From the IMG/VR virus record IMGVR_UViG_3300008110_000442, positions 1 through 22,968 of that record: a stretch of DNA of 22,968 nt, one strand, 5' to 3'. The first letter of the stretch is position 1; each line of letters begins with the position of its first letter. The position numbers and the translations under genes were made by a program. The notes beneath the pieces were generated by a model. The model searched no databases, was not told the origin of the DNA, and saw nothing but the letters and a program-made list of their open reading frames with translations. This stretch comes from a virus. Of the stretch, positions 12,347 to 20,011 are shown in pieces.

Positions 12347-13576
12347 GTGGAAAAATTATTGAGCATGGGTGATTTATACGTCAGTGACTTTGTACACGAA
12401 CAACCCACGGATAGAAAAAAATATAGTCTGGATCTTTATCTGGACAGAAACACCAAAACAGTTCGTCTGCATCCTGACAATCTGGCACCCGAGGATGAAC
12501 TACAACACGGTCGTTGGCACCGCAGCAACCACAATCCCAGAATTCAGCATGAGTTCAGCAGTCTTGTAGAAGAAATCAACAGTAGATTTTCCATACTGAA
12601 TGATGATGTTTGGCTAGACATTGGTTGCAACGATGGTTCGTTGCTGGACAACGTGCCCGACACCGTAACACGAATTGGATTTGATCCCAGTGCGGATACA
12701 CAAAACAATCATACCATGGTGCAGGATTATTTTAACAGAGAAAAGTTTTTCAAGGTTAGCAATAAAAAAGCCAACATCATAACCTGTATTGATACATTTC
12801 CCTGCATTGCGAATCCAAATGCTTTTATTGAAAATATGTTTGAGTGTCTGGACGATGACGGTGTCATTGTTCTTGAAATGAGCTACAGTCCAGGTATAAC
12901 TGCCCAGCTGGCATTCGATGTTATTTGTCATGAAAGTATATACTACTATGATATGAACAGCATTGGAGAAATGTTTCACGAACAAGGTTTTAGAATTGTT
13001 GATGCCAGTTTTAATGACAACAACGGTGGCAGCTTTAGAGTGTATTTAAAAAAGGCCAGTTCTAACTTTAGAAGTTTTGCCAATACTCAGCTGATGCGCA
13101 ATGTTTGTGACCTTCGTGTAATGACCATGCTGACCTTTGAAGACAGATGCAACATCAACAGTTCAGAATTTTGGAAAGACTTGAGCAAGGATCTGCAGGA
13201 AATAAAACGTAGATTAAAAGAGTTTATTGGCAAAGCTCGGGACGAGGGCAAAACCATCTATGGTTATGGTGCGACTACACGCAGCAATACTTTTTTACAA
13301 TACTTTGATTTGAACAAAGACGAACTCAGCGCCCTGGTGGACCACACTGGTGAAAAAGTTGGACTACGCACCATAGGTACTGACATTCCTGTGATTGATA
13401 GACAACAAATGCTGGACCATCCTCCGGACTATCTGCTGGTGCTGCCCTGGTATTTGATTGATGAAGTTATAATCCAAGAACAAGATTTTTTAAAAAATGG
13501 TGGAAAACTTGTTGTTACCTTGCCAATATTTGATGTGATAGGAAGCACTGAACATGAAAAAAATAACATTCTTTAA
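12347..13576 (+). CDS. Sugar C-methyltransferase-like protein
   Basis: The 409-residue product has the three-part layout of nucleotide-sugar C-methyltransferases (TylC3/NovU type). An N-terminal Methyltransf_13-like region (MGDLYVSDFV...YSLDLYLD) comes first. A SAM-binding Rossmann domain follows, with motif I VWLDIGCNDGSLL at about residues 88-100. The C-terminal Methyltransf_14-like domain carries IYGYGATTRSNTFLQYF and ends with LVLPWYLIDEVI. The N-terminal zinc-binding CxxC pairs of the family are missing: the first cysteine is in motif I. The start is the GTG at 12347, because AAGGAG ends at 12341, where an earlier GTG overlaps it. The likely substrate is a dTDP- or GDP-keto-sugar, which would add a branched methyl group to a surface glycan. 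It overlaps the next gene by 23 nt. Confidence 0.85.
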   Translation: MEKLLSMGDLYVSDFVHEQPTDRKKYSLDLYLDRNTKTVRLHPDNLAPEDELQHGRWHRSNHNPRIQHEFSSLVEEINSRFSILNDDVWLDIGCNDGSLLDNVPDTVTRIGFDPSADTQNNHTMVQDYFNREKFFKVSNKKANIITCIDTFPCIANPNAFIENMFECLDDDGVIVLEMSYSPGITAQLAFDVICHESIYYYDMNSIGEMFHEQGFRIVDASFNDNNGGSFRVYLKKASSNFRSFANTQLMRNVCDLRVMTMLTFEDRCNINSSEFWKDLSKDLQEIKRRLKEFIGKARDEGKTIYGYGATTRSNTFLQYFDLNKDELSALVDHTGEKVGLRTIGTDIPVIDRQQMLDHPPDYLLVLPWYLIDEVIIQEQDFLKNGGKLVVTLPIFDVIGSTEHEKNNIL

Positions 13577-14477
13577 TCAGTTTCACAACGGCGATTGTTT
13601 TTTCGGCAAAAACTGGATTCGTAATATCATGCAGCAGTTGCCTGACATAGAATTTAGCTATGCACATCGATGTCACCCAGACATCATCAAGGACCTGGGC
13701 TGCAAGTACATACCACTCTCAGATATTCCAGAAATTGATCGCATGGTGCGCATCGCACAGTCTGAGGATACACTGTACATCAACACCTGGTGTGGTGCGT
13801 TTCAGGGTGAGTTGTTTGGATATCATCAGCACAGTAACTACATCATACAGCACAGAATCTATGAAATGTACTGTGAACAGTTGACTAATATTCTGGGTCG
13901 GCCTGTGACACAGAGCAACAATCCACATGACTATCTGCCCTCCATAGATTTTTCATACTATGACACTGCCATGGTGGATCGGGTCATCAATGACCTATCA
14001 CCATATAGTCGTCTGGTTTTATTCTGCAATGGGATAGCTAATTCTGGTCAAACGGGCGTAGGAGATCTTAAATTTACCATTGATTATCTGAGTCAGGAAT
14101 TTCCCATGGACTGGGCCTTTATCTGCACTCACGATGTTGGTATAGAACGCGACAATGTATTCTATACAGGCAGATTGTTTAACAAAGAATCAGACCTAAA
14201 TGAAATTGCCTATCTCAGCACCAAAACAGAATTGATTGTGGGTAAGAACAGCGGCCCTTATAGTTTTTGTCAATTTGATACCAACATGAACGACAGTCAA
14301 CGTAAATTTTTCTGCTTTGGCAAACTTTTAACTGATTGTCCCAATGCTGGTCTGCAGTTTCCAGCTGAGTTTAAATTCTGTGATCAGACCAATGATCGTC
14401 TTATAACCAACATACTGATGCGAGAGCTACTGCCAAAAACAGAACGTCGCACAGGCATGCAACACATCATGGTGTAA
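13554..14477 (+). CDS. Putative GT-B-like glycosyltransferase / glycan protein, 307 aa
   Basis: The product begins KITFFNQFHNGDCFFGKNWI, a beta-strand then Gly-rich loop like the first strand of a GT-B fold. Near the C-terminal third it has LSTKTELIVGKNSGPYSFCQ, resembling the donor-site segment of heptosyltransferase-type (GT9) enzymes ('lIvg.dSGp.hlA'). The middle (RLVLFCNGIANSGQTGVGDL) would be the second Rossmann start. No complete family signature is visible, so glycosyltransferase is inferred from fold-like features and context: the sugar methyltransferase overlaps it by 23 nt, and another glycosyltransferase-like gene lies 0.8 kb on. It could be a sugar-binding or non-catalytic relative. 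Confidence 0.6.
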   Translation: MKKITFFNQFHNGDCFFGKNWIRNIMQQLPDIEFSYAHRCHPDIIKDLGCKYIPLSDIPEIDRMVRIAQSEDTLYINTWCGAFQGELFGYHQHSNYIIQHRIYEMYCEQLTNILGRPVTQSNNPHDYLPSIDFSYYDTAMVDRVINDLSPYSRLVLFCNGIANSGQTGVGDLKFTIDYLSQEFPMDWAFICTHDVGIERDNVFYTGRLFNKESDLNEIAYLSTKTELIVGKNSGPYSFCQFDTNMNDSQRKFFCFGKLLTDCPNAGLQFPAEFKFCDQTNDRLITNILMRELLPKTERRTGMQHIMV

Positions 14478-14478
14478 A

Positions 14479-15237
14479 ATGAAACCAACCTTTATTGTTA
14501 CCAGTGCCATTGAAACTGCGTTGGGCCCGCTGCCGGCCGACATACGCATACTACAGACCATGGACACTCTGCGCAGCATTTATCGAATCTATCCCGAGGC
14601 CAAGACTGTGTTGGTGGAGGGAGGCAGTCGCACACCATCATCGCCATTGTGGGATCAGCTACGTAAAATGGTGCATGTATTCATGGACATGACCAACAAC
14701 GAACAGATACAGCATCTGCAGCAGAACGTCATGAGTCGTGTCAATAATAAATTTGAAATGGGTGGCACCAGTGGAATGTCCAAGACTGTGGCAGAGTTGA
14801 CTTTGATGCTCAATGTTCTGGATGCCATCAACAATCATCCTGACATGGTGCCGGCTCGTCAGGTAGATCGCATCTTCAAGATTAGTGGTCGTTATCAGCT
14901 TAGTCCCATGTTTGATAAATCAGTATATGAAGATGCCAACATGAAATATGTGTTTAAACGTCGCGAAGCCAGCTGGATGAATTCTGTGAACTGCGCTGCC
15001 ATAGGCGCTGATCATGGATTCAGCAGTCGTCTGTGGAGCTTTGACATCGGTCTGCTGGACTCAACACAGGAACGGCTGCAGGCTGCCATGGACGACATGG
15101 TGGAGATCAGCACCGACTACTACATAGACATGGAGCATCTGTTGTACAAACACATAGGACCAAGTCAGGCCATAGAACTGGACACTACACATCTGTTCGG
15201 CACTCTGGGTCCCAATGTATCATTAGTCTACGATTGA
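14479..15237 (+). CDS. Unknown protein of the glycan cassette, 252 aa
   Basis: The product begins MKPTFIVTSAIETALGPL and runs RIYPEAKTVLVEGGSRTPSS, consistent with a nucleotide-binding alpha/beta start. It then has RIFKISGRYQLSP at about residues 132-144 and a conserved-looking DTTHLFGTLGP near the end. The combination of a first strand, an acidic 'VEGGS' and a 'KISGRY' block resembles GT-A-like enzymes that read sugars, but I cannot name a family. It starts 2 nt after the previous stop and lies between two glycosyltransferase-like genes, so a glycan role is likely by context only. Confidence 0.55.
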   Translation: MKPTFIVTSAIETALGPLPADIRILQTMDTLRSIYRIYPEAKTVLVEGGSRTPSSPLWDQLRKMVHVFMDMTNNEQIQHLQQNVMSRVNNKFEMGGTSGMSKTVAELTLMLNVLDAINNHPDMVPARQVDRIFKISGRYQLSPMFDKSVYEDANMKYVFKRREASWMNSVNCAAIGADHGFSSRLWSFDIGLLDSTQERLQAAMDDMVEISTDYYIDMEHLLYKHIGPSQAIELDTTHLFGTLGPNVSLVYD

Positions 15238-15244
15238 GGTGAAC

Positions 15245-16051
15245 ATGGAAAACAATGTTATATTAGGCACGGCCTGGGGGTATAAATTTGATCAGGTAGC
15301 AGTATTTGTCGAGAGCTGGAAACGTTACTGCAGCGATACCAAACTCATACTGCTGATCGAACCCGATGTCAAGCAGGAAAAATATGATTGGTTGCTGGAC
15401 ATGGGTGTGGATGTTCGCTTCTTTACCGCAGGTTACTTTATACCCAGCGCCATACACAATACTCGCTACTTTAAATACCTGGACATACTGCTGGAAAATC
15501 GCAATAAATTTACTCGGGTGTTTCTTACCGATGTACGTGACGTGGCTCTGCAGGGCGACATCTTCGCTGAGATTGAAGCTCCGGGTCTGCACTGCTTCAT
15601 GGAAGATCCAGCCTGGACCTGTGACGAAAGGTTCAATAAATACATTCTGACCACAAACTATGGAGAAGCCGTAGCCGCGGAATTCGCTGATAAACGCATC
15701 ATCTGTTCAGGTACAACTCTGGGTGGATCAGAAGACATCATAGGCTATATTGTCACGCTCATGAACGAGCGTGGTCTGGAGAAGATGGTCAAGGCCGGCG
15801 GCATCCCCGACGAGCAAGGACCGCACAACTATATCTTCCACAAGGACAAGTTGCCACATACCAAGCAGGAAAACGGCGACGGCGTAGCTACTATATGTCT
15901 GACACATCCAGACCAGATTAAAATTCTAGACGATGGGCGCATCAGTGTCTATGGCAAAACTCCGGCGGTCATACATCAATGGGATCGTCATCCCAATCTG
16001 GTGGAACATTACAACAATATTTACCTGAAAGGAAAGTACGATGGCGTTTAA
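15245..16051 (+). CDS. GT-A-like glycosyltransferase, 268 aa
   Basis: The product reads NNVILGTAWGYKFDQVAVFV, then LILLIEPD, then FTRVFLTDVRDVALQGDIFA at about residues 93-112. The LTDxRDxxxQ block resembles the metal-binding Asp motif of GT-A transferases that act on surface or structural glycans. It ends in AVIHQWDRHPNLVEH, another common GT feature. The GTG at 15239 also opens this frame, but I choose the ATG at 15245, with GAGGTG just upstream. It overlaps the endolysin start by 11 nt. The cassette from 11958 to here could decorate host LPS, tail fibres or capsid; the acceptor cannot be told from sequence. Confidence 0.65.
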   Translation: MENNVILGTAWGYKFDQVAVFVESWKRYCSDTKLILLIEPDVKQEKYDWLLDMGVDVRFFTAGYFIPSAIHNTRYFKYLDILLENRNKFTRVFLTDVRDVALQGDIFAEIEAPGLHCFMEDPAWTCDERFNKYILTTNYGEAVAAEFADKRIICSGTTLGGSEDIIGYIVTLMNERGLEKMVKAGGIPDEQGPHNYIFHKDKLPHTKQENGDGVATICLTHPDQIKILDDGRISVYGKTPAVIHQWDRHPNLVEHYNNIYLKGKYDGV

Positions 16052-16910
16052 TTTTACCAAAGAACAAATCGCAAAGTGCGCCCCACGTAATAAAAATGCT
16101 GCTGAACTCTATGAAGCCCTGAGTCAAGTATTACCCAAGTATGACATCAACACACCAGAGCGAGTAGCTGCCTTCATGGCTCAGTGCGGTCACGAAAGCG
16201 TGGACTTCAGCGTACTCCGAGAAAATCTAAACTACAGTGCCAAGGGTCTGCATGGTACCTGGCCCAAGCGATTTCCTACTCTGGAGAGTGCAGCTCCCTA
16301 TGAACGCAATGCCGAAAAGATTGCCAACAAGGTCTATTCAGATCGCATGGGCAATGGACCCGAGAGTTCAGGCGAAGGTTGGAAGTTCCGTGGCCGTGGT
16401 GCAATTCAGCTTACCGGCAAAGACAACTATACACGCTTTGCCAAGGACATCGGCAAGACAGTAGACGAAGCAGTTGCCTATGTCGAGACTCTGGCTGGTG
16501 CCATTGAAAGCGCCTGCTGGTTCTGGAAGAACAACGGACTCAACGCTGTGTCTGATACCCGCGACATGAAGCTAGCCACTAAAAAGATCAACGGCGGCGA
16601 CCTGGGTCTGAAAGAACGCACCGATCATTTTAACCATTACTTGCAGTATCTGAGCAATGGCGCACCCGCAGCGGCGCCGGCAGCAGCTCCTCAGGCCGCC
16701 AAGTCTGCAGCAGTTCCCGTACTGGAAGGTGTGTTGAAGAAAGGTGTGAAGAGCGCAGCCGTGGCAGCAGTGCAGGCCAAGCTGGGTCTCAAAGCCGACG
16801 GTGACTTTGGTCCAGGCACAGAAGCTGCCATCAAGAAGTGGCAGGCTGACAACGGCCTAACTGCCGATGGTATTGTTGGTCCTAAAACCTATGAAAAAAT
16901 GATGGGATAA
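16041..16910 (+). CDS. GH19-type endolysin with C-terminal peptidoglycan-binding domain
   Basis: The product would cleave peptidoglycan to release progeny phage. Residues 1-205 form a glycoside hydrolase 19 (chitinase-like) domain. AFMAQCGHESVDF gives the candidate acid Glu52, GTWPKRFPT (about 72-80) is the substrate loop, and GEGWKFRGRGAIQLTGKDNY (111-130) is the family block with the second Glu112. An Ala/Pro linker covers about 207-225. Residues 228-289 are a PG_binding_1 domain (VQAKLGLKADGDFGPGTEAA, then WQADNGLTADGIVGPKTYEKM). There is no signal peptide, so a holin or another exporter would be needed; none is obvious beside it. At 289 aa with this domain order it fits phage two-domain endolysins. 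It overlaps the glycosyltransferase gene by 11 nt. Confidence 0.9.
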   Translation: MAFNFTKEQIAKCAPRNKNAAELYEALSQVLPKYDINTPERVAAFMAQCGHESVDFSVLRENLNYSAKGLHGTWPKRFPTLESAAPYERNAEKIANKVYSDRMGNGPESSGEGWKFRGRGAIQLTGKDNYTRFAKDIGKTVDEAVAYVETLAGAIESACWFWKNNGLNAVSDTRDMKLATKKINGGDLGLKERTDHFNHYLQYLSNGAPAAAPAAAPQAAKSAAVPVLEGVLKKGVKSAAVAAVQAKLGLKADGDFGPGTEAAIKKWQADNGLTADGIVGPKTYEKMMG

Positions 16911-16911
16911 A

Positions 16912-17607
16912 ATGAACTTTAATCATGTGGGATTTGGTCTGGGTAAAAGACGACTTCCCGTTATTGAACAATATACTGCTCCCGATGGTACCAGGTTATA
17001 CAATACGCCATCGGGAGTCAAGTACCCCAGTGTTACCACCATACTAGCAGAAAAAGGTCGGGATGCCATACAGCAATGGCGCAATCGCATAGGACCTGAA
17101 ACTGCCAACACCATAAGCCGCGTTGCCGCGGGTCGTGGTACTGGTGTGCATAACGCTACAGAACAGTATCTGAAAAATCAACCAGTGACGGCCAGCAGTC
17201 CTTTGGTGCAGGAGATGTTCAACAATCTCCGGCCCCAGTTAAATCGCATCAACAACATACATGCACAGGAAACCCGACTGTTCAGTCACCATCTGCGTCT
17301 AGCAGGTACTGTGGATTGTGTAGCAGAATGGGATGGACGTCTGAGCGTCATTGATTTCAAGACCAGCACACGCCCCAAGAAGGCTGAATGGATTTCTACT
17401 TACTTCATGCAGTGCGCTGCCTATGCCATAATGTACGAGGAACTATCCTTCATACCAGTAACTCAGCTGGTGGTGTTGGTCAGTGTTGAAGAAGAACCCG
17501 AACCACAGGTGTTCATCGAACATCGAGACCGCTGGACCAAGGAACTACTACAATGGCGCGACTTCTATGAAACGAAGAATCCATCATTGACAACCATCGC
17601 AGATTAA
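16912..17607 (+). CDS. PD-(D/E)XK nuclease, RecB/Cas4-like
   Basis: The catalytic elements are in order: GTGVH (H80), HAQET (E120), LAGTVDCVAEWDGRLSVIDF starting at residue 130 (D135 and D148), K150 in DFKTS, and the QxxxY motif QCAAY (Q167-Y171). This is the RecB-type exonuclease core. The absence of the Cas4 four-cysteine cluster argues against Cas4 itself. Phages use such enzymes for recombination or for degrading DNA ends. The length of 231 aa suits a minimal nuclease. It starts one base after the endolysin stop. The promoter for the next operon overlaps its 3' end. Confidence 0.85.
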   Translation: MNFNHVGFGLGKRRLPVIEQYTAPDGTRLYNTPSGVKYPSVTTILAEKGRDAIQQWRNRIGPETANTISRVAAGRGTGVHNATEQYLKNQPVTASSPLVQEMFNNLRPQLNRINNIHAQETRLFSHHLRLAGTVDCVAEWDGRLSVIDFKTSTRPKKAEWISTYFMQCAAYAIMYEELSFIPVTQLVVLVSVEEEPEPQVFIEHRDRWTKELLQWRDFYETKNPSLTTIAD

Positions 17608-17615
17608 CCTATAAT
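17587..17615 (+). promoter_or_regulatory. Consensus sigma70 promoter for the oxygenase-rubrerythrin unit
   Basis: TTGACA (17587-17592), a 17-nt spacer and TATAAT (17610-17615), overlapping the end of the nuclease gene. The start near 17622 rules out a GTG start at 17620 for the next gene. Confidence 0.85.
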
Positions 17616-17643
17616 CAGGGTGTACCCGCTTCAGGTGAGAAAT

Positions 17644-18228
17644 ATGACCAATGATTTATATTCCAAATTGCATCGTACCATGAACTTGAGTGACTATGTT
17701 CGTGTCTATGACAACGCCATGCCAGCCAGTCTGTGTCAGAACCTGATAAAGAAATTTGAATCAGATACGCAGAACCAGGTACAGCGTGACAACGTACACA
17801 TGAAGTTTACTGAGGTCAACATCATCCAGGCCGACTGGTTTCTAGAGCCCATAATGAAGCTGGCTCTGGAGTATCGTCGTCGTTACTGGATAGACTGCAA
17901 CATCAACGATGCCATAATCAATCCCAAACATACCTGGGAAGAGATACGCATGAAACGCTATCTCAAAGGCAACAACGAAGAATTTCGTCCTCACACCGAT
18001 GCCTGGGATCTGGAAACCTGTAAAAGATTTCTGGTGTATTTCTGGTATCTAAACGATGTCGACGAGGGCGGTGAAACCATATTTTATAGGCTGGATCAAC
18101 CTTTGGCCGTAAAACCTCGACAGGGGCGACTCATCATGTTCCCTGTCAACTGGCAATACTTGCATGCAGGCCTGCTACCACTGAGTCATGACAAGTACAT
18201 TATTGGTGGCTATTTACACTACGAGTAG
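17644..18228 (+). CDS. 2-oxoglutarate/Fe(II)-dependent oxygenase
   Basis: The product has the double-stranded beta-helix iron site of the prolyl-4-hydroxylase-like family: HTD (H117 and D119, in EFRPHTDAWD) and a distal His (H174, LHAGL). A basic residue about ten positions later (K184, SHDKYIIGGYLHYE) would bind 2-oxoglutarate. DVDEGGETIFYRLDQPLAVK (from residue 138), then PRQGRLIMFP, matches the family core. Such phage enzymes may hydroxylate proteins or bases; the substrate is unknown. The ATG at 17644 is chosen because the upstream GTG at 17620 precedes the predicted transcript start and GGTGAG lies before the ATG; MNLSDY at residue 13 is an alternative start. It heads a two-gene unit with another iron enzyme, rubrerythrin, 8 nt downstream. 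Confidence 0.85.
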   Translation: MTNDLYSKLHRTMNLSDYVRVYDNAMPASLCQNLIKKFESDTQNQVQRDNVHMKFTEVNIIQADWFLEPIMKLALEYRRRYWIDCNINDAIINPKHTWEEIRMKRYLKGNNEEFRPHTDAWDLETCKRFLVYFWYLNDVDEGGETIFYRLDQPLAVKPRQGRLIMFPVNWQYLHAGLLPLSHDKYIIGGYLHYE

Positions 18229-18236
18229 GAGTTAAC

Positions 18237-18671
18237 ATGAATTTAAAAGGAACCAAGACCGCGGAATGTTTGAAAGAAGCCTTTGCCGGCGAAAGCATGG
18301 CCAATCGTCGTTATCTATACTTTGCCAACACCTGTGACGTCATGGGCGCGCCCGATGTAGCGGCTCTGTTCCGTAGCACGGCCGAAGGTGAAACAGGTCA
18401 CGCACACGGTCACATGGAGTATCTGATCGACGGTGGCTATGGTGATCCCGGTACTGGTCTGGCGGCCAAGACTGTGAAGGAAGCACTGCACAGCGCCATC
18501 GAAGGTGAGACTCACGAATACACCGACATGTATCCTGGCATGGCCAAGACAGCGCGTGACGAAGGTTTTGATGAGATTGCCGATTGGTTTGAGACTCTGG
18601 CCAAGGCCGAGCGCAGCCACGCAGGTCGTTTCAAGAAGGCCTTGGATGCTTTTGATGCAGACAACGCATAA
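18237..18671 (+). CDS. Rubrerythrin-like di-iron protein
   Basis: Rubrerythrins are four-helix-bundle di-iron proteins that reduce hydrogen peroxide. All expected ligands are present: E19 ([10 protein letters not shown]), E52 and H55 ([10 protein letters not shown]), E91 and E94 ([11 protein letters not shown]), and E125 and H128 ([10 protein letters not shown]). The protein is 144 aa and stops after the bundle, so the C-terminal rubredoxin-like FeS4 domain is absent; electrons must come from a separate donor. AGGAG lies about five bases before the ATG. It shares a transcript with the 2OG oxygenase, linking two iron- and oxygen-dependent proteins. It is most likely a host-derived auxiliary gene for oxidative stress or iron handling. 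Confidence 0.92.
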   Translation: MNLKGTKTAECLKEAFAGESMANRRYLYFANTCDVMGAPDVAALFRSTAEGETGHAHGHMEYLIDGGYGDPGTGLAAKTVKEALHSAIEGETHEYTDMYPGMAKTARDEGFDEIADWFETLAKAERSHAGRFKKALDAFDADNA

Positions 18672-18674
18672 ATA
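18667..18674 (+). promoter_or_regulatory. T4-type late promoter motif (CATAAATA)
   Basis: CATAAATA overlaps the rubrerythrin stop and is followed by 5 nt (GTGCA) and then the ATG at 18680, the same spacing as at 9433 and 10762. Confidence 0.6.
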
Positions 18675-18679
18675 GTGCA

Positions 18680-18841
18680 ATGTACGCATTAATCGTAACC
18701 TTCATCATCTCTGGTACTGTGCATGAAGCACAGTGGCGTAGCTATGAACGGTTCGAGGAATGCTGGGAGGCCGCCACCATCATAGTGCGCGGCCGCCATG
18801 ACATGATTGCCCGCTGTGTATTGATAGAGCCTGACAAATGA
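18680..18841 (+). CDS. Small phage protein, 53 aa
   Basis: The product starts with a short hydrophobic segment ([19 protein letters not shown]), then [15 protein letters not shown], then [10 protein letters not shown]. The pattern 'Y.livt.ii.g........f.s.e.CweAa......a.C' is familiar from small phage proteins; the two cysteines may pair if it is exported. There is no Shine-Dalgarno sequence before the ATG. A late-type motif is placed so that the transcript would start on this ATG, suggesting leaderless translation. It ends 3 nt before the next gene. Confidence 0.6.
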   Translation: MYALIVTFIISGTVHEAQWRSYERFEECWEAATIIVRGRHDMIARCVLIEPDK

Positions 18842-18844
18842 CGC

Positions 18845-19771
18845 ATGTTTAATTTTTCTGTGTATAATGCTGCGGGTGTGGAAGTTGATCGCCACAGCAT
18901 CAACGATGAATTGACCTATGTCGATGGTCGTGTACATCGAGGCAAGAATTGCTACTACAAGGGTGTGGGTGTGCCTTATACGCAGCATACCCTGGATCGA
19001 TCTGCAATTCCAGATCTCGCCGAGTATGAAGTATTGTGCGACTCCAATCTGATCTACATAGGTCCGGTGGTGAGCAAACGATGCTTTGTTGGAAAAACCG
19101 GAGTATTTCAGGAACTCTATCAACCCTTCTATCCAGACTTCATTGGTAGCTGCAGCATCAAAGAAGGGCTCATAGTAATAAATTCACTGACCTTTGAAAA
19201 GTCCTCGGTGGAAGTTTTTGACTGCATAGAATTTGATAAACAAAACCAGCAGCACTACTACATACTGGACTACAACTGTGGCAGACGGCATTATGCTGTG
19301 CATGATGGTAAACCACAGGATCTGCGTGAGCTCGTGGATTTTATGCTGCAAAATAATTGGAATTTTCTCTGGGACAAGCAGGCCATCAAAGACATAACAG
19401 CCGATGGTCGTGTCAGTGATGTGGCAGATCTATTTCAGTCCAATGAACTAAAGCATAAACTAGGTACTGTGTATGCTGTATTGTACAGCCTGGGCAATTT
19501 GTATCCTGAAAAATATCAGGAATTTCTGCGGTACATGGATTTGAAACATGAGAGCAATCTATCCTATGTACTAAATTCCCTGCTGATACTACGAGACAAC
19601 AATGTGGACATCACACCATTGTTGCCCACAGGTTCTATGTCAGAGAACTACAAGCATACGGTCAGAGAATTTTTACTGCAGGGCAAGAATTGTGCACACT
19701 GTGCCTGCGATTTGTTTAAACATCAGGGCGATCAGGTTCGAGATAAATATTTGGCCGCACTGGAGTTTTAA
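18845..19771 (+). CDS. Unknown protein, 308 aa, next to the tmRNA
   Basis: The product is soluble and largely beta in its first half: FNFSVYNAAGVEVDRHSIN, then HRGKNCYYKGVGV, then NLIYIGPVVSKRCFVGKTGV. The second half is helical (LRELVDFMLQNNWNFLWDK, then VADLFQSNELKHKL). A CxxCxC cluster (C283, C286, C288 in NCAHCACDLFKH) near the C terminus could bind a metal. I do not recognise the family. The first half resembles a repeat-rich or carbohydrate-binding fold, but that is a guess. It begins 3 nt after the small gene at 18680, and its last 30 nt hold a late-type motif preceding the tmRNA. Confidence 0.7.
   Translation: MFNFSVYNAAGVEVDRHSINDELTYVDGRVHRGKNCYYKGVGVPYTQHTLDRSAIPDLAEYEVLCDSNLIYIGPVVSKRCFVGKTGVFQELYQPFYPDFIGSCSIKEGLIVINSLTFEKSSVEVFDCIEFDKQNQQHYYILDYNCGRRHYAVHDGKPQDLRELVDFMLQNNWNFLWDKQAIKDITADGRVSDVADLFQSNELKHKLGTVYAVLYSLGNLYPEKYQEFLRYMDLKHESNLSYVLNSLLILRDNNVDITPLLPTGSMSENYKHTVREFLLQGKNCAHCACDLFKHQGDQVRDKYLAALEF
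19742..19749 (+). promoter_or_regulatory. Possible late promoter for the tmRNA (GATAAATA)
   Basis: GATAAATA lies in the last codons of the preceding gene. Transcription would start near 19755, just upstream of the tmRNA acceptor piece. Confidence 0.45.
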
Positions 19772-19838
19772 GATATTGCTGTATGAAGCAACCTGAAATG
19801 GGTTCTGGACGCGGGTTCGACTCCCGCCTGGTCCACCA

Positions 19839-19925
19839 GAAGTGTTGTTTAGGGTGGTATGTAGGAGTTTAACAAGACTCCGAGGACTGGAATTCCCGAC
19901 CTGTGAACAGCAGGACACTTCTGAT
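19839..19925 (+). other. Intervening transcribed segment of the permuted tmRNA
   Basis: These 87 nt lie between the CCA end of the acceptor piece and the 5' G of the coding piece. AGAAGTGT (19838-19845) pairs perfectly with ACACTTCT (19915-19922), extending the acceptor stem in the precursor. An inner GGAGT/ACTCC hairpin is also visible. It would be cut out by RNase P at the 5' side and by 3'-end nucleases. Confidence 0.85.
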
Positions 19926-20011
19926 GGGCCAGACATGGTTTCGACAGGGTCAGGAGTAGGCGAGTGGACAGCACGGTAGGCGATGACCGTAAATCAAGCA
20001 AATCTATAAAT

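Noticed and set aside
15635-15642. AATAAATA motif inside the glycosyltransferase gene
   Set aside because: It encodes the residues N-K-Y in frame, no gene starts near its predicted start point, and no ATG follows at the 5-nt spacing.
16912-17607. Cas4 nuclease
   Set aside because: The PD-(D/E)XK core fits, but the four-cysteine iron-sulfur cluster of Cas4 is missing and no cas genes are nearby.
18237-18671. Full rubrerythrin with rubredoxin domain
   Set aside because: The frame stops after the four-helix bundle and no CxxC pair follows in any nearby frame.
19811-19838. A T-arm and CCA end that look like the 3' half of a tRNA
   Set aside because: No D-arm or anticodon arm lies upstream, and the acceptor strand pairs with GGGCCAG at 19926, so it is the tmRNA acceptor piece.
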